Source: a virus. Taken from it: DNA of 64,000 bases. The DNA lies in IMG/VR virus record IMGVR_UViG_3300018481_000019, positions 1-64,000 of that record, one strand, 5' to 3'. The position numbers were made by a program, and so were the translations under genes. Each line of letters starts with the position of its first letter. Position 1 is the stretch's first letter. Below are positions 28,401-36,270 of the stretch, piece by piece. The notes below the pieces were generated by a model. It ran no database searches. It was not told where the DNA came from and worked only from the letters and a program-made list of their open reading frames with translations.

Positions 28401-28898
28401 TATCTGAAGCCCAGGCAGACCGAGAGCGCTTATGGCGGCGTGCTGGTTTACAGCGCCGATGCGATCAACCGATCCCTGGACATCTACAACAACTACTCCG
28501 ATGGGTTCGGGGCGCGGGCCGATGTGAACCGGCTTCTGACTTCCGGCGGCGGTCACGAAACGATGATGAAGGACAAGATCGAAGTCGAGCAACTTGCCTA
28601 TTACATGGCGGACGGGCCGAGTACCCGAACAGACATCATTGATCGGGTGAAGGCCAAGGGCGTGACTCATATCAACGGTCGTCCCATAGAGGAAATCGTC
28701 GTGGTCAATGCTCCGGTGGCAATCGGCTCGCCCGAGTTTCAAAAGTTCGGGACCACGTTGGGAACGGAAGTGACGGTGGCTCAGATTCTTGGAATCAAGA
28801 CCGGGGCCAAACTCCCCTCCGAGACACCAGAGCCGTCGGAGCCAGCGGATTTGGAAGAGGTCGTGATTCCTCCCGGCGGGATAGAGGGACCGTTTTGA
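22488..28898 (+). CDS. giant multidomain head-associated protein with kinase-like domain, 2136 aa
   Basis: GTG start 8 bases before the upstream stop. An HPRG module (YWNPELHPRGPDGKFIE, residues about 50-67) leads into a beta segment. Residues about 255-405 look like a HipA/lipid-kinase-type fold: KQTKSVNHAANEMLANEL, then NWDVAGMTYDNII near 350 and IDTGGSLEYRAQG near 371, matching catalytic Asp/Asn and metal-binding Asp positions. The middle 1400 residues hold many KOW/SH3-like barrels. A C-terminal domain (about 1870-2095) contains VYLKPRQ, RLLTSGGGHETMMKDK and HINGRPIEEIVV. It is probably packaged in the head and ejected, an inference from its neighbours. It may also act during assembly. 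Confidence 0.7.
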   Translation: MSDLELHGLEISEDNVEKLQEMLGDPERRWYGLRRLKGFQTVGLVAGSYWNPELHPRGPDGKFIEKWGFVRWLVDGLWQRGRVENLLPDNKIIVAPDGGGDEVVLSTKQTYALPTPKGQLVNSPDPTSYSVPTHWEKTGEQGGSNPGGFYTSQEKIPVRSTPSVEQIQQVVFAGGDTGEFDEYDWKEMEDTFKKAGVGQPDRYIAHYTGADGKSEVLFRNGADPLTVEWDAATKANDLKLWVTTSELALGEARVKLTRGMDVEEGTQFYVKQTKSVNHAANEMLANELYKLAGVPVPDLYFGQHQTVASKILKSSDPDGIAPQMLSKVKDDSAVLAQIRPNMAVDAWLANWDVAGMTYDNIIVVDGIPYRIDTGGSLEYRAQGGPKGGAFGHEVGELKSYLNTSLNPSASTVFAGITPDELRSGAEKVAAISPRKIKDMVRSAGISDAVGNTLVARRESIIEQVGVHDPYKIYVPPQLTKVTKGTVPEEKFWNPIDDQWQPGILLKSSADARRQVEGQIISLYGKGDPELAPIKGDLIVVGSQDAFTGMFRVTDDSESMLKAVSALDPDNKTEYELYTPDVRIVSETDPAVEEVRSAYTQHRVATVNDQLKLHTLDSVFDVAVQNKDVSKPPVYLVPHTYGSEGDAMFKMQPGQFLFHGYEDFEGEHKVVYRINGTTADSISMTNVIDGKERILSWDEWVADYEPSQWSIPDDYTQDQTLALLQRDKLISTEDNLEAISLEYPYALDEYGEAVDISVNPDLPGPSASLEELGAVPTMTNDYGIHNDIPTGEVVPLNDLLNLVTESLDMDSINAMPDGVLNVETPLHEFLGQSVIIGNPDAKRINLGYTEDYRGLFYVDGIEVRKRAYGHGTVITTTMSMIAPNGQRQYLRVEEGKTFGEQVITIATALDASIPSPPPSLRENGDIVLEKQIIGRWEKGGTWRAEIFPEHSLTGTTKIVQAYAKYEMRDRIVKHVIPLLQPTELVPKSGKTEGSKDAILSKAVFKRREDFPAGSWVIAPDGFTGVVGVTDSGIGSNASFLSRFPSAVRVTNPVDGKTRIINANLLLPTEAPEVTETESDLVSLSEVKAMTDSGAPFFPLKLKDGTDPRIGQYVRAFGPGEKITEGTINWVGPPDGKQAKVAPLLSIVTADGKIVRKTLSKTVLLKDVEGAPTPPIAESGLPEDTKAAVEAVIGFTPEATSDIGMKYVAPDGKTLAQPQWEKDVWLGKSPKRTLTKDGYAPRAGMRVQTNKGEALVILGFEDVYKRPNNVQTLNLTTGQTRTRVVSALTVDHAAELGDVEYGSLDYVRGITLTSEPDATHPSFTEHLPNGTIIYKATASKNYYTGEAYRKIDEYFFITETGQIQKMGGGGHLSQQQAMHWIAELSQMGQMSKVAVIDENSPNFGGYTNAVEKNPAAFVVYSPSELTHEEALSGHFLELTGVSVKGAEIAAPIPKDNLVSVLPKPADAIDMTEDELVPDPPPITGTVGAVNDKPGILPVKSVTEAGLEILSQKLETSPGSGSEYAFGDQEYIEDMLVRAQIAKDVKSGNEYVEFHFRMLESKAEATSDRLVTAGKNVTYGKWQERPEPVRGSHLEIGDAISVRVSSVSDALKPSNGTAPNARVIADPVLLGADSKGVPIYRVTVASADGTTGAMDVQERALPSIKVYDWNPAAVATMDTSATAKLTSKAITNGWREVGDLGYDFHGKYASKSPVVSMDETGAKLIDGDSIHMGATGDQGKPGARTQGRRLERTFPDGSYVRYNAIPSSISGTSHGGNGGSPGEARRFNEAGQVTIRVPVSLEYDPEAFQASVSRAMEAVGIPPDKQGPPTDEHLAVFALNKLFKTHAADFAHRSSPVTQPSTNDPKLIEVLARMDKELMPILGRPVTLDDISIHVFSDGRFTALLSAEVASAISKRQGNQYYQHSGVSTTDKIVELLAGPNPGLMGGTERYSMGLFFKGASTERDMTKGSGNRVYLKPRQTESAYGGVLVYSADAINRSLDIYNNYSDGFGARADVNRLLTSGGGHETMMKDKIEVEQLAYYMADGPSTRTDIIDRVKAKGVTHINGRPIEEIVVVNAPVAIGSPEFQKFGTTLGTEVTVAQILGIKTGAKLPSETPEPSEPADLEEVVIPPGGIEGPF

Positions 28899-29698
28899 GA
28901 ACCAATCTGAAGACCTTCCCCTTTCACCCGGCGACTTTGGAAATGCACTCCAAGGACGGCAGGGTTCAGTTTGAAATCCAGCGCAATTTCAACTGGTGGG
29001 AAGAGAAGGGGCCGGATTACTCCCACTTCGCAGAGCGTGATCTTGGTGGCGATGGGATCAAGAACATCGAATTCAACCGAATTCTCAATGACCAGCATGG
29101 ATTCTTTCAGGCAACAACACCCGATGGAATACGGGTGATTGTCCGACCCTATGACGAATACGATCCGGTGAGAGCGGACATAAGCCGGATTCCGTGGCCC
29201 AAGTCCGTTATCCAAGACGTGATGATGGGAGAAGCAGAAATCATGCTCAACGCACTCGTAGACGACAACGGAGATGTGGCGACTCTGATGCTGGACACGC
29301 CGTCTACGTCATACCTCCGCTACACCGGAGCCTGGTATCTGATGCCCGATGTCGAAGCGATCAGCGACTACGACATCGTCATGGTCGAAGACGAAGCCCT
29401 GGATATGTACGACCCTGCCGATCAGACCGGCAAGTCGGTGAAGATCACTTCGATGCCGATAGCGCCGGAGGACGACTTCCGGGTTCAAGTCCGCTACTCG
29501 GGCGAGCCGGATGCCGATGCTCTGAAACCACTAGTCACGGAAACCATCGTGGCATCGCTCAGTATCCCCACCATCGCCAGTGCTCGCGATCTTCCTGCCG
29601 CCATTGAGTTCGCCCAAACGCACCCCGACTTCCAGTGGTATGTCGAGCGTCGTGCTCGGTCGCTTGGAATCGAAGAGGGTTTCCCTTGGAATGACTAG
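28895..29698 (+). CDS. hypothetical protein, 267 aa
   Basis: TTG start overlapping the giant gene's TGA (TTGA). Mixed alpha/beta with EFNRILNDQHGFFQ and a long beta-rich middle; the end (LPAAIEFAQTHPDFQWYVERRARSL) is helical. No known motif recognised and no HPRG module. It sits between the giant protein and a head protein, so a head or effector-related role, for example a partner or immunity protein for the neighbour, is possible but unproven. Confidence 0.65.
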   Translation: MRTNLKTFPFHPATLEMHSKDGRVQFEIQRNFNWWEEKGPDYSHFAERDLGGDGIKNIEFNRILNDQHGFFQATTPDGIRVIVRPYDEYDPVRADISRIPWPKSVIQDVMMGEAEIMLNALVDDNGDVATLMLDTPSTSYLRYTGAWYLMPDVEAISDYDIVMVEDEALDMYDPADQTGKSVKITSMPIAPEDDFRVQVRYSGEPDADALKPLVTETIVASLSIPTIASARDLPAAIEFAQTHPDFQWYVERRARSLGIEEGFPWND

Positions 29699-31691
29699 CC
29701 AGCGCACCTTTCCCCGGCCTCCGGCATTGGAGACTTCGCATCTCAGCGAAGCTCCGGTGCTGGACGAACTAGAGCTTGTCGCTTGGCATGACACCGATGC
29801 GGCGACGTGGTCGCGTCGAGTTTTGAAAAACGAGCAGCGCAAGGTTTTGAAGCCAATGCTCGGTGACAGTCCCAAGCTCCCCCAAGGATTGCTCGCCGCA
29901 GGAACCGACTCTCTGGTGATTGGACTAACCCGAGATGGGTTGCTGTGGGAGGACGGGAAGTGGGTCGAGAATGACGAGATGTGGGGAGCCACCACTCCCC
30001 TCTCAGCCGATGATGTGGCATTCGTCGCCCGAGCCTTCACTGAGGGCTGCGATTCGGTGTTGTTCCGGCCCTACTTCCCGTTGGCCTGGATTCCAGAAGA
30101 GCCGGTGGTTGCCGCTGCGCCGGAGAAGCCCGCGGCTCCGTCGCCTTCCAAGCTCCCGCCGGGAGCCAAGCTGGTTGCCATTGTGGACGATCTGGACAAG
30201 AGCGCCGTTTTGGAATTGATTGCTCTCGCGCCGGGGCCGGTACTGCTCCGCCGTCACGACGGCAATTGGTTTGAGGACGACGACTGGCTGATTCCACTGA
30301 GGTCGATTGATCCACCACCCATCGTGGTTTTGGAAAAGGACGTGGGCGACGACGTAATCAAGCAAGTCGATGAATCCACGAAGGGTATGGACTTTGTACC
30401 CAAGGTGGTCAAGTCGAAGAAACTTCGTTCGTCGGCCTTCATGGAATTGGACGACACTCTCGGGCAGATCGAAGAGCAGTTGATTCTCCGAGCCGCCGTC
30501 ACCCCGGAAGGGATCAAGGGAACCGAAAAGCTGAAGCGGTACTGGACCGTGGGCGAAGGTGGACTTTTGAAAATCCGGTGGGGAACACCGGGATCGTGGA
30601 CCCGTTGCCAGCGGCATCTCCGCAAATACATCGGGCCGAGAGCCGCCGGTTACTGCACCAATCTCTGTCAGCGAATGGGCGGGTTCGGGGTGGCTTGCCA
30701 CGTCGGGGTGCGGGGCGATGCCGCTCCACTGATCGGAGTTGGCACCTACACCCCTGGCATGTTCAAGCTGAAGCCAGAGAAGGGTGGCAGGACTCCCTAC
30801 GCCCGAGAGGACCGAAAGACCACCCGGACTCTCAGCGATGCCGAGATAGAGCAGCGTCGGGAAGCGGCACGGAAATCGGCGGAGGCTCGTCGCAAATCAA
30901 CTTCCGAGAGCCGGTCTGAGGCATGGCGGAGTTCGTCCTTGTCTCAGAAGGTGAAAATGGCTGCGGCGATAGAACTCGCTGCCATTCGCCGCAAGGAAGA
31001 ACTGCAATCTCTAATCAGAGGCACCGACGATCCGCTGAAGCGAGCGCAGTATCAGGGCGAGCTTGACGACATCAACAACATGCTCTCAGCCAAGGACGAA
31101 TGGCTCCGCAATCAGAGATACGACGAACTAAAATTGGCGGACAAGCAGATTGATGATGTTCAGAATCAGTTGGATCGGGTGCGGGAGGGTTTCAAAAGGC
31201 AGACCGATTCGCTCACCGAGCGGAGGAACGCTCTTGATCTTCAGATCGAAGCTGCCCGCAATGCGTCCAGCAAGGGCCGGGAATCCGCCCAAGCTGCCAA
31301 TGAGCGGGAGCGAGCGGCAGTCGGTGATCTTCGCTCCGAAGCTGCATCACTGCGAGAGCGGGCGGCGAACACCACTTCTGAGGTTCAGCGAATTCAGTTG
31401 ATGGATCAGGCGCGACGGCTCAGTGACGAAGCCGGGGTGAAGGAAGAGGGCATCAAGCGGTACTCGGATGCCAATGCCCAAACCATCGACAAGCTGGTGG
31501 CGCAGAGACGCGGGATCAGCACCCAGATCAGTGACATCAATTCCCAACGGACAAGGAAGGTCGCTGATATGAATGTCAATTTGAAAAAATTGCGGGACAA
31601 GCGCTCGGGCCTCACCAAGCAGTATCAGGATGCCTCCGAGTACCTACGCCGGAGTCGATCTACCGGAGCACCGGGGCAGTTCTTCATATGA
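29691..31691 (+). CDS. head protein with RYW...KIRWGTPG domain and long coiled coil
   Basis: 666 aa, ATG at 29,691 (8-base overlap). Residues about 280-335 carry LKRYWTVGEGGLLKIRWGTP and then RCxxHLRKYIGPRAAGYCTN, a segment I know from actinophage proteins encoded next to the capsid maturation protease. Residues about 382-637 are a long charged coiled coil (Glu/Arg/Lys-rich heptads). Two proline/alanine-rich hinges lie near 140-160. Likely a scaffold-like or internal head protein working with the protease two genes downstream. Confidence 0.75.
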   Translation: MTSQRTFPRPPALETSHLSEAPVLDELELVAWHDTDAATWSRRVLKNEQRKVLKPMLGDSPKLPQGLLAAGTDSLVIGLTRDGLLWEDGKWVENDEMWGATTPLSADDVAFVARAFTEGCDSVLFRPYFPLAWIPEEPVVAAAPEKPAAPSPSKLPPGAKLVAIVDDLDKSAVLELIALAPGPVLLRRHDGNWFEDDDWLIPLRSIDPPPIVVLEKDVGDDVIKQVDESTKGMDFVPKVVKSKKLRSSAFMELDDTLGQIEEQLILRAAVTPEGIKGTEKLKRYWTVGEGGLLKIRWGTPGSWTRCQRHLRKYIGPRAAGYCTNLCQRMGGFGVACHVGVRGDAAPLIGVGTYTPGMFKLKPEKGGRTPYAREDRKTTRTLSDAEIEQRREAARKSAEARRKSTSESRSEAWRSSSLSQKVKMAAAIELAAIRRKEELQSLIRGTDDPLKRAQYQGELDDINNMLSAKDEWLRNQRYDELKLADKQIDDVQNQLDRVREGFKRQTDSLTERRNALDLQIEAARNASSKGRESAQAANERERAAVGDLRSEAASLRERAANTTSEVQRIQLMDQARRLSDEAGVKEEGIKRYSDANAQTIDKLVAQRRGISTQISDINSQRTRKVADMNVNLKKLRDKRSGLTKQYQDASEYLRRSRSTGAPGQFFI

Positions 31692-32128
31692 GCTATTGGC
31701 TGCGTTTTGAAAACCACCGTGAGCCGGTCGAAGTTGCCAGTGGATACGGTTTCAAGGCACCGAAATCGTGGGGCCGGATGCTCCGAATGGAGGAAGCAGA
31801 TGATGTATCTGGTGGCGATTGCTGCCCCGATTTGGAAAACGATCCCCTGGCGGACCTAGAGCGCCAGCTTCAGGATGAAGAATCCAAGCTCTCGGAGTTG
31901 ATTGGCTCTACCGCCGAGATTCAAAAGGAAATCGGGAGGTACGACATCAGGATTCTCACTGCCAGTGGGAAGGACCGGCGGGCCATGCTCGCCAGCGCAC
32001 GGTTTTTGAAAGTCCAACAATTGCACGACATGGAAGCCCGGAACCAGACAGAGATAGACCGTCAGCGAGCAAGGGTCGCCAGTTTGCGAAGGCTACGATC
32101 CGAGAAGAGAAAGGACTTGTCGAAATGA
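31688..32128 (+). CDS. coiled-coil protein, 146 aa
   Basis: ATGA overlaps at both ends. A short N-terminal domain with GYGFKAPKSWG and a C-C pair (DCCPDL) precedes a coiled coil from about residue 55 to the end, rich in Glu, Lys and Arg. Lying between a coiled-coil head protein and the protease, it may act as a scaffold or spacer. Family not recognised. Confidence 0.7.
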   Translation: MSYWLRFENHREPVEVASGYGFKAPKSWGRMLRMEEADDVSGGDCCPDLENDPLADLERQLQDEESKLSELIGSTAEIQKEIGRYDIRILTASGKDRRAMLASARFLKVQQLHDMEARNQTEIDRQRARVASLRRLRSEKRKDLSK

Positions 32129-33042
32129 CCGATCTAGCTGGCGAACTTCTGCCAGACGGTGTGTATGAGGGCTATGCCGAATGGGGCATGGTGCGGGAGG
32201 ACATCGGCGCGATTCTGGCGGCGGGGTTCCCGGTCAAGCCACCGAAGCAGTGGTTTGAGAATCCCAATTTCATGCGTCTCTCGCCATTGACCGTGGAAGG
32301 CTCGGGACAAGTGATGGGCCACGTCGCATCGTGGAAGCAGTCGCACATCGGCATGAGTGGATCGGTGCGCGCCCCCAAGTCGAAGTCGAAGTACGCCTTT
32401 TTTAAGACCGGCGTGGTGGAGACGGACGATGGTTCGTTCCAAGACGTAGGGCAGATCACTCTCACCGGGGGTCACGCCCCATTGGACGCGACCACCGCCG
32501 ATGCCGTAGCCCACTACGACAACACCGACTCCGCCGTGATGGACGTGAATGTCGGTGAGGATCGGTTCGGAATCTGGGTTGCCGGAGCGCTCCGTCCCAA
32601 CGTTGACGAGACGAAGCTGCGAACGATTCGGGCTTCCTCCGTCTCCGGCGACTGGCGACCGATCAACGGTGGCTTGGAACTAGTCGCGGTGTGCGCGGTC
32701 AACGTTCCCGGCATTCCGATCCCCCGAGCCAAGATCGCATCGGGTGTCCCGATTGCCCTGGTTGCCGCCGGAGTGGAGCCGTTGGTCGATCTGGCTCTGG
32801 AAGAGAATCTCGGCCTCAGCATTGATGAAGAGATTCGGGCGGGGCTGAATGAGGTCTACGACCGTCTGGAAGCCATTGAGTCCAGGCCGGACATCACCAT
32901 GACCGCCGCAGAGCGACGTGACGCTATCTCTCAGGCGATCAATGACACCGCCACGGACAGAGAGGCTCGGGCCGAGTCACTCCGTAGGAACGTCCACAGG
33001 GACGCTTACGCCGCTTCTCTGCGGAGCCGAGTCCATTCGTGA
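32125..33042 (+). CDS. capsid maturation protease
   Basis: 305 aa, ATGA overlap. Characteristic actinophage protease pattern: GHVASW (about residue 65), LTGGHAPLD with the likely catalytic His (about 116), VAHYDNT, FGIWVAGALRP, and the nucleophile region ASSVSGDWRP (Ser near 173), then VAVCAVNVPGIPIPR. The C-terminal 90 residues form a charged helix that probably serves as scaffold. It should cut the capsid proteins and itself in the prohead. The capsid candidate lies 14 kb upstream, an unusual distance. Confidence 0.88.
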   Translation: MTDLAGELLPDGVYEGYAEWGMVREDIGAILAAGFPVKPPKQWFENPNFMRLSPLTVEGSGQVMGHVASWKQSHIGMSGSVRAPKSKSKYAFFKTGVVETDDGSFQDVGQITLTGGHAPLDATTADAVAHYDNTDSAVMDVNVGEDRFGIWVAGALRPNVDETKLRTIRASSVSGDWRPINGGLELVAVCAVNVPGIPIPRAKIASGVPIALVAAGVEPLVDLALEENLGLSIDEEIRAGLNEVYDRLEAIESRPDITMTAAERRDAISQAINDTATDREARAESLRRNVHRDAYAASLRSRVHS

Positions 33043-35996
33043 CCCAGAATCGGGCCAGGGCGGTGCCAAGCACCGCTCTGGTCGCTGCTCGCTCATGGGA
33101 AGCCGAGCTTCACCCGCGGGGCCGGGATGGGAAGTTCATCGAAAAGCTCGGCATGGTCAAGCTCTTCGACTTCGTCCATCCCCGCTCTAAGGAACAGATT
33201 TCAGAATCGACCGGCGTAGTCAAGAACATCTTTGGCGGCGACCGCATCATGGTGGAACTACCCGATGGGGTGACGGTCCCGGTCAAGTCCAACCAGATCG
33301 AATCGCTTGGCGAGAAGGCACGACTCACCCTGTATCGGGGTGAAGGCGATCTGGACAATCCGTCGTACTACACGCCGGAGTCAGGGGAAGCAGGGGGATG
33401 GTGGACGAGCGACCGTGATGCGGCAGACCGATACGCCAAGGGTGTTCCTGGGGGGAAGGTCTACGAAATCGAAGTCGAAGGGTCAGAGGTAGAGCCAAGG
33501 GGTGCTCATTACTTCATCTCTGACCCGACGGTTCGATCAAGGCGACGATTGACCGACTCCGGCGCTCTTTACCAAAACGAGAATTTCCTAGACACCGTCA
33601 AGCAAGTCGATGCCGCCGAATTCCACAAGGGATTCGCTGAAGCTCGCCAGGGTCGGTACGGAGCCTTCCTTAGTGATTTCGATGAAAGCCACTTCGCTCA
33701 GGAAAATGTCGATGTCTACTCGGCGTTCGACGGGAAGGTGGGTGCGGCTCTCACTCGCCATGAGGACGGTCGAGTTGAAATCGGTTCCCTCTATGCCTTG
33801 GAGGGAGCGCCACCTAAAGCCGGGATCGACCTACTCCGATATTTACTGGACGAAAAAGGGGTCAATTGGCTCAACAACTTCGATGGGCCACTGACCGATA
33901 TGTACGAAGCGAACGGGTTCAAGGTCGATACCTCTGATCCCTGGAACGAAGAGTATGCGCCGGATGGATGGGACTATGAGCGGTTTGACAATCCCGCATA
34001 CATTACAATGTCCCGTAAAATGGAAAGACCTGTAAGGGGAGCAGCAAGTGGTAGAAGCATTGACACCGGAACAACTGGAACAGATTCGGACGAGTCTCTA
34101 CGCCAAGACCGAAGCACGGCTCGGCAAGGAATGGGTCGCGTCCCACCAAGAGTTGATGGACGAGCAGTTTCAGATGATGCAGGACTACGGGCTTCTGGAC
34201 GAAGTCCTCTTGGAGCCGACGCTCTAACAGCATCGGTCAGAGTGGAGGCGATGCGCGCCTTCGTTCACAATCCGCACACGGTCTTGGTGTCTTTCACCGC
34301 CGCTGACTGGAACCCCGACCTTCACCCGAGAGGTCACGACGGCAAGTTCATTGAGACGCTTGGCCTGATTCATCTCATTGATATGGCGGGCTTTCGCCAC
34401 GGTCAGAGGGGCGACAAGCGGGTCCAGGGTCAAGTCCAAGAAATCATCCCCGACCCTGACGACCCCGGCAACCCGATCATTCGGGTGAAAATGACCGATC
34501 CCCGATGGGACGCTTCTGCATTCGGGGAGACATTCGATGCTCGGAGCTACCAAGTCTCGGCTCGGGAACCGGGCAAAGCGACGATTCCAAAAGAGCCAGT
34601 TGTCGATCTAGCGGGCGAACTGTTGCCTGACGAGCCTCCGTCAGTTACCCCCATAGCGACCGACCTTGTCCCGTCGATCACCGAATCCGACATCGGGGTT
34701 GGAATGGCTCTGGCTCCAATGGCGAAGCCTGGTGGGTGGGACGGGTTGTCGCCAGCGGCAAAGCAATCGTGGATCACGGATCAGATGCAGGCGGACCTCA
34801 GTGCGTTTCGGGGAGCGCCCACAGTTTTCAATTTGGAAAGCACTGATCCTGAAGTCGCATTCAATCTCGCCAACCGATACCGGGAGCTAACCGGCATCGA
34901 CACGCCGACCGCGCTGTGGGTCGATGGGGTTGTCACCAACGCATCGGCTCATTTGATGAACGACGAATTGGTCAAGCCGACTTCAGCGATTGCCGTGGCC
35001 CATCCCGGCACCAAGCACCCTGGCGGCATTGGCCCGATCACGAACCGCAAGGCCATAGTTTTGAATCAAGTTCACTTCCAAGACGACAAGACGTGGGCCA
35101 AAGAGAAGGCCATGAGTTCTGGCGGGTCGTTTCCCTGGTCGGTCGGCTCTACCCAAGGCGATTACACGGCGACGATGGTGCATGAGTTCGGACACCACCG
35201 GCAGTTCCGGTATCTGGCGGAGACGATGCTGGAAGCTGGTCAGCCGTTTTCAAAAGTGAGACATGCCGACGGTTTCGGCCTCATGCCGGATTCTTCTAAT
35301 TGGCCCGAAGTCCAGGCGGCCCGGTATGAGATTCAAAAACTGGCTCCCTCTCAGTACGGGTTGAGCAAGTCTTCAGAGGCATTCGCTGAAGTGTGGGCCG
35401 GAGTTGTTACCGGCTACGTCCCGATTTCACCTGAATTGCAATCTGCGTGGGACTCATGGCATCTCGGAATGGACATTCCCGGTCAGATGCCGCCGACTCG
35501 GTACACCCCCGACGAGCTTGTCGATTATGGATCACTCGCTCCCGAAGAGCTAGATGCGTATTGGGCTGAGGCTTCTGCCCTTTTGGAATTGCCGGGAATG
35601 CGTGAGCACTACCCCCAAACCGCTGCGCTCTACGACTCATGGGCCGCTGGAACGGTCTACGCCGAGTCCGACTTCGGGGAGCCGATTGAGTTCCCGAGCG
35701 AGAGCTTGGAACTTGAACCAGCGTTGATGCAGGCTCGGTCGGTTCAGGAAATCAAGGCCACCAATTTTTCGGAAGTCGAATCCTTCATACGAGAAGCAGA
35801 GAAGACACAGGGCGGCGCGTGGTCGTTCTTCCCGACATTCGGCTCGGTAGACATAGTGCGAGCAGCAACACCGTCTCAAATTCCTGATGATTATTACAGC
35901 CCATCAAGTAACCGAATTTTCTACAAGGGCAAGTGGCAGACTTTCACCCCGGCAGCAATTATCCGAGAGCAGAACAGAGGGATGGGGTCCGATTGA
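33039..35996 (+). CDS. multidomain head-associated protein: HPRG/ART-like/GNAT-like and HPRG/metallopeptidase-like, probably two genes joined by an indel
   Basis: As written this is one 985-aa frame (GTG overlapping the protease TGA). First half: HPRG module (residue about 24), an ADP-ribosyltransferase-like stretch (LYRGEGD near 97, WWTSD near 121, VYEIEVEGSE near 142-150) and a GNAT-like segment (about 245-324). Second half: HPRG module (about 428) and a zinc peptidase motif HEFGHH (about 715) with SEAFAEVWAG (about 779). Residues about 328-400 are an Arg/Gly/Ser-rich out-of-frame reading of the small gene at 34,048. Removing one A from AAAA at 34,017-34,020 ends the first part at TAA 34,032-34,034; the second part could start at GTG 34,240. 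Confidence 0.7.
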   Translation: MTQNRARAVPSTALVAARSWEAELHPRGRDGKFIEKLGMVKLFDFVHPRSKEQISESTGVVKNIFGGDRIMVELPDGVTVPVKSNQIESLGEKARLTLYRGEGDLDNPSYYTPESGEAGGWWTSDRDAADRYAKGVPGGKVYEIEVEGSEVEPRGAHYFISDPTVRSRRRLTDSGALYQNENFLDTVKQVDAAEFHKGFAEARQGRYGAFLSDFDESHFAQENVDVYSAFDGKVGAALTRHEDGRVEIGSLYALEGAPPKAGIDLLRYLLDEKGVNWLNNFDGPLTDMYEANGFKVDTSDPWNEEYAPDGWDYERFDNPAYITMSRKMERPVRGAASGRSIDTGTTGTDSDESLRQDRSTARQGMGRVPPRVDGRAVSDDAGLRASGRSPLGADALTASVRVEAMRAFVHNPHTVLVSFTAADWNPDLHPRGHDGKFIETLGLIHLIDMAGFRHGQRGDKRVQGQVQEIIPDPDDPGNPIIRVKMTDPRWDASAFGETFDARSYQVSAREPGKATIPKEPVVDLAGELLPDEPPSVTPIATDLVPSITESDIGVGMALAPMAKPGGWDGLSPAAKQSWITDQMQADLSAFRGAPTVFNLESTDPEVAFNLANRYRELTGIDTPTALWVDGVVTNASAHLMNDELVKPTSAIAVAHPGTKHPGGIGPITNRKAIVLNQVHFQDDKTWAKEKAMSSGGSFPWSVGSTQGDYTATMVHEFGHHRQFRYLAETMLEAGQPFSKVRHADGFGLMPDSSNWPEVQAARYEIQKLAPSQYGLSKSSEAFAEVWAGVVTGYVPISPELQSAWDSWHLGMDIPGQMPPTRYTPDELVDYGSLAPEELDAYWAEASALLELPGMREHYPQTAALYDSWAAGTVYAESDFGEPIEFPSESLELEPALMQARSVQEIKATNFSEVESFIREAEKTQGGAWSFFPTFGSVDIVRAATPSQIPDDYYSPSSNRIFYKGKWQTFTPAAIIREQNRGMGSD
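34048..34227 (+). CDS. small helical protein, 59 aa, hidden in another frame
   Basis: GTG at 34,048 with ribosome site AAGGGGAG, TAA at 34,225-34,227. The product (VVEALTPEQLEQIR..., ending LLEPTL) is a well-formed acidic helical protein, whereas the long frame across the same bases is low-complexity Arg/Gly/Ser. So this is probably the true coding frame here. A TAA in the same frame lies 14 bases upstream, fitting a stop for the gene before it. Possibly a small partner or immunity protein between two effector genes. Confidence 0.65.
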   Translation: MVEALTPEQLEQIRTSLYAKTEARLGKEWVASHQELMDEQFQMMQDYGLLDEVLLEPTL

Positions 35997-35997
35997 T

Positions 35998-36270
35998 ATG
36001 ACCAGTGTGCTCACGCCGATGTGTTACTCCTGCCTTCATCTCCGCACCACGCTCCCCGACGGCAAGCTCCCCTGCGCTGCGTTTCCCTATGGAATCCCTG
36101 ATGAAATTCTGGACGGGCAAACCGACCATCGACTGCCGGTGGAGGGCGACGACGGGATTGTCTTTGAGCAAGACCCGGACCTTCCCGAGCCTCCGTTCGA
36201 TTCCTACCCGTTCGCACAGGCGGTTGTCTCGTCGCTTAGGATGCGAGTGCATGGACGGCCAGACCTTTGA
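35998..36270 (+). CDS. conserved small Cys protein, 90 aa
   Basis: ATG at 35,998 right after the preceding TGA. Pattern MCYSCLHLR, then PCAAFPYGIPDEI, DHRLPVEGDDGIVFE: a small family I associate with actinobacteriophages and their hosts, function unknown. Three Cys (C-x2-C plus one) could bind zinc. The last 20 bases overlap the next gene. Confidence 0.75.
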   Translation: MTSVLTPMCYSCLHLRTTLPDGKLPCAAFPYGIPDEILDGQTDHRLPVEGDDGIVFEQDPDLPEPPFDSYPFAQAVVSSLRMRVHGRPDL

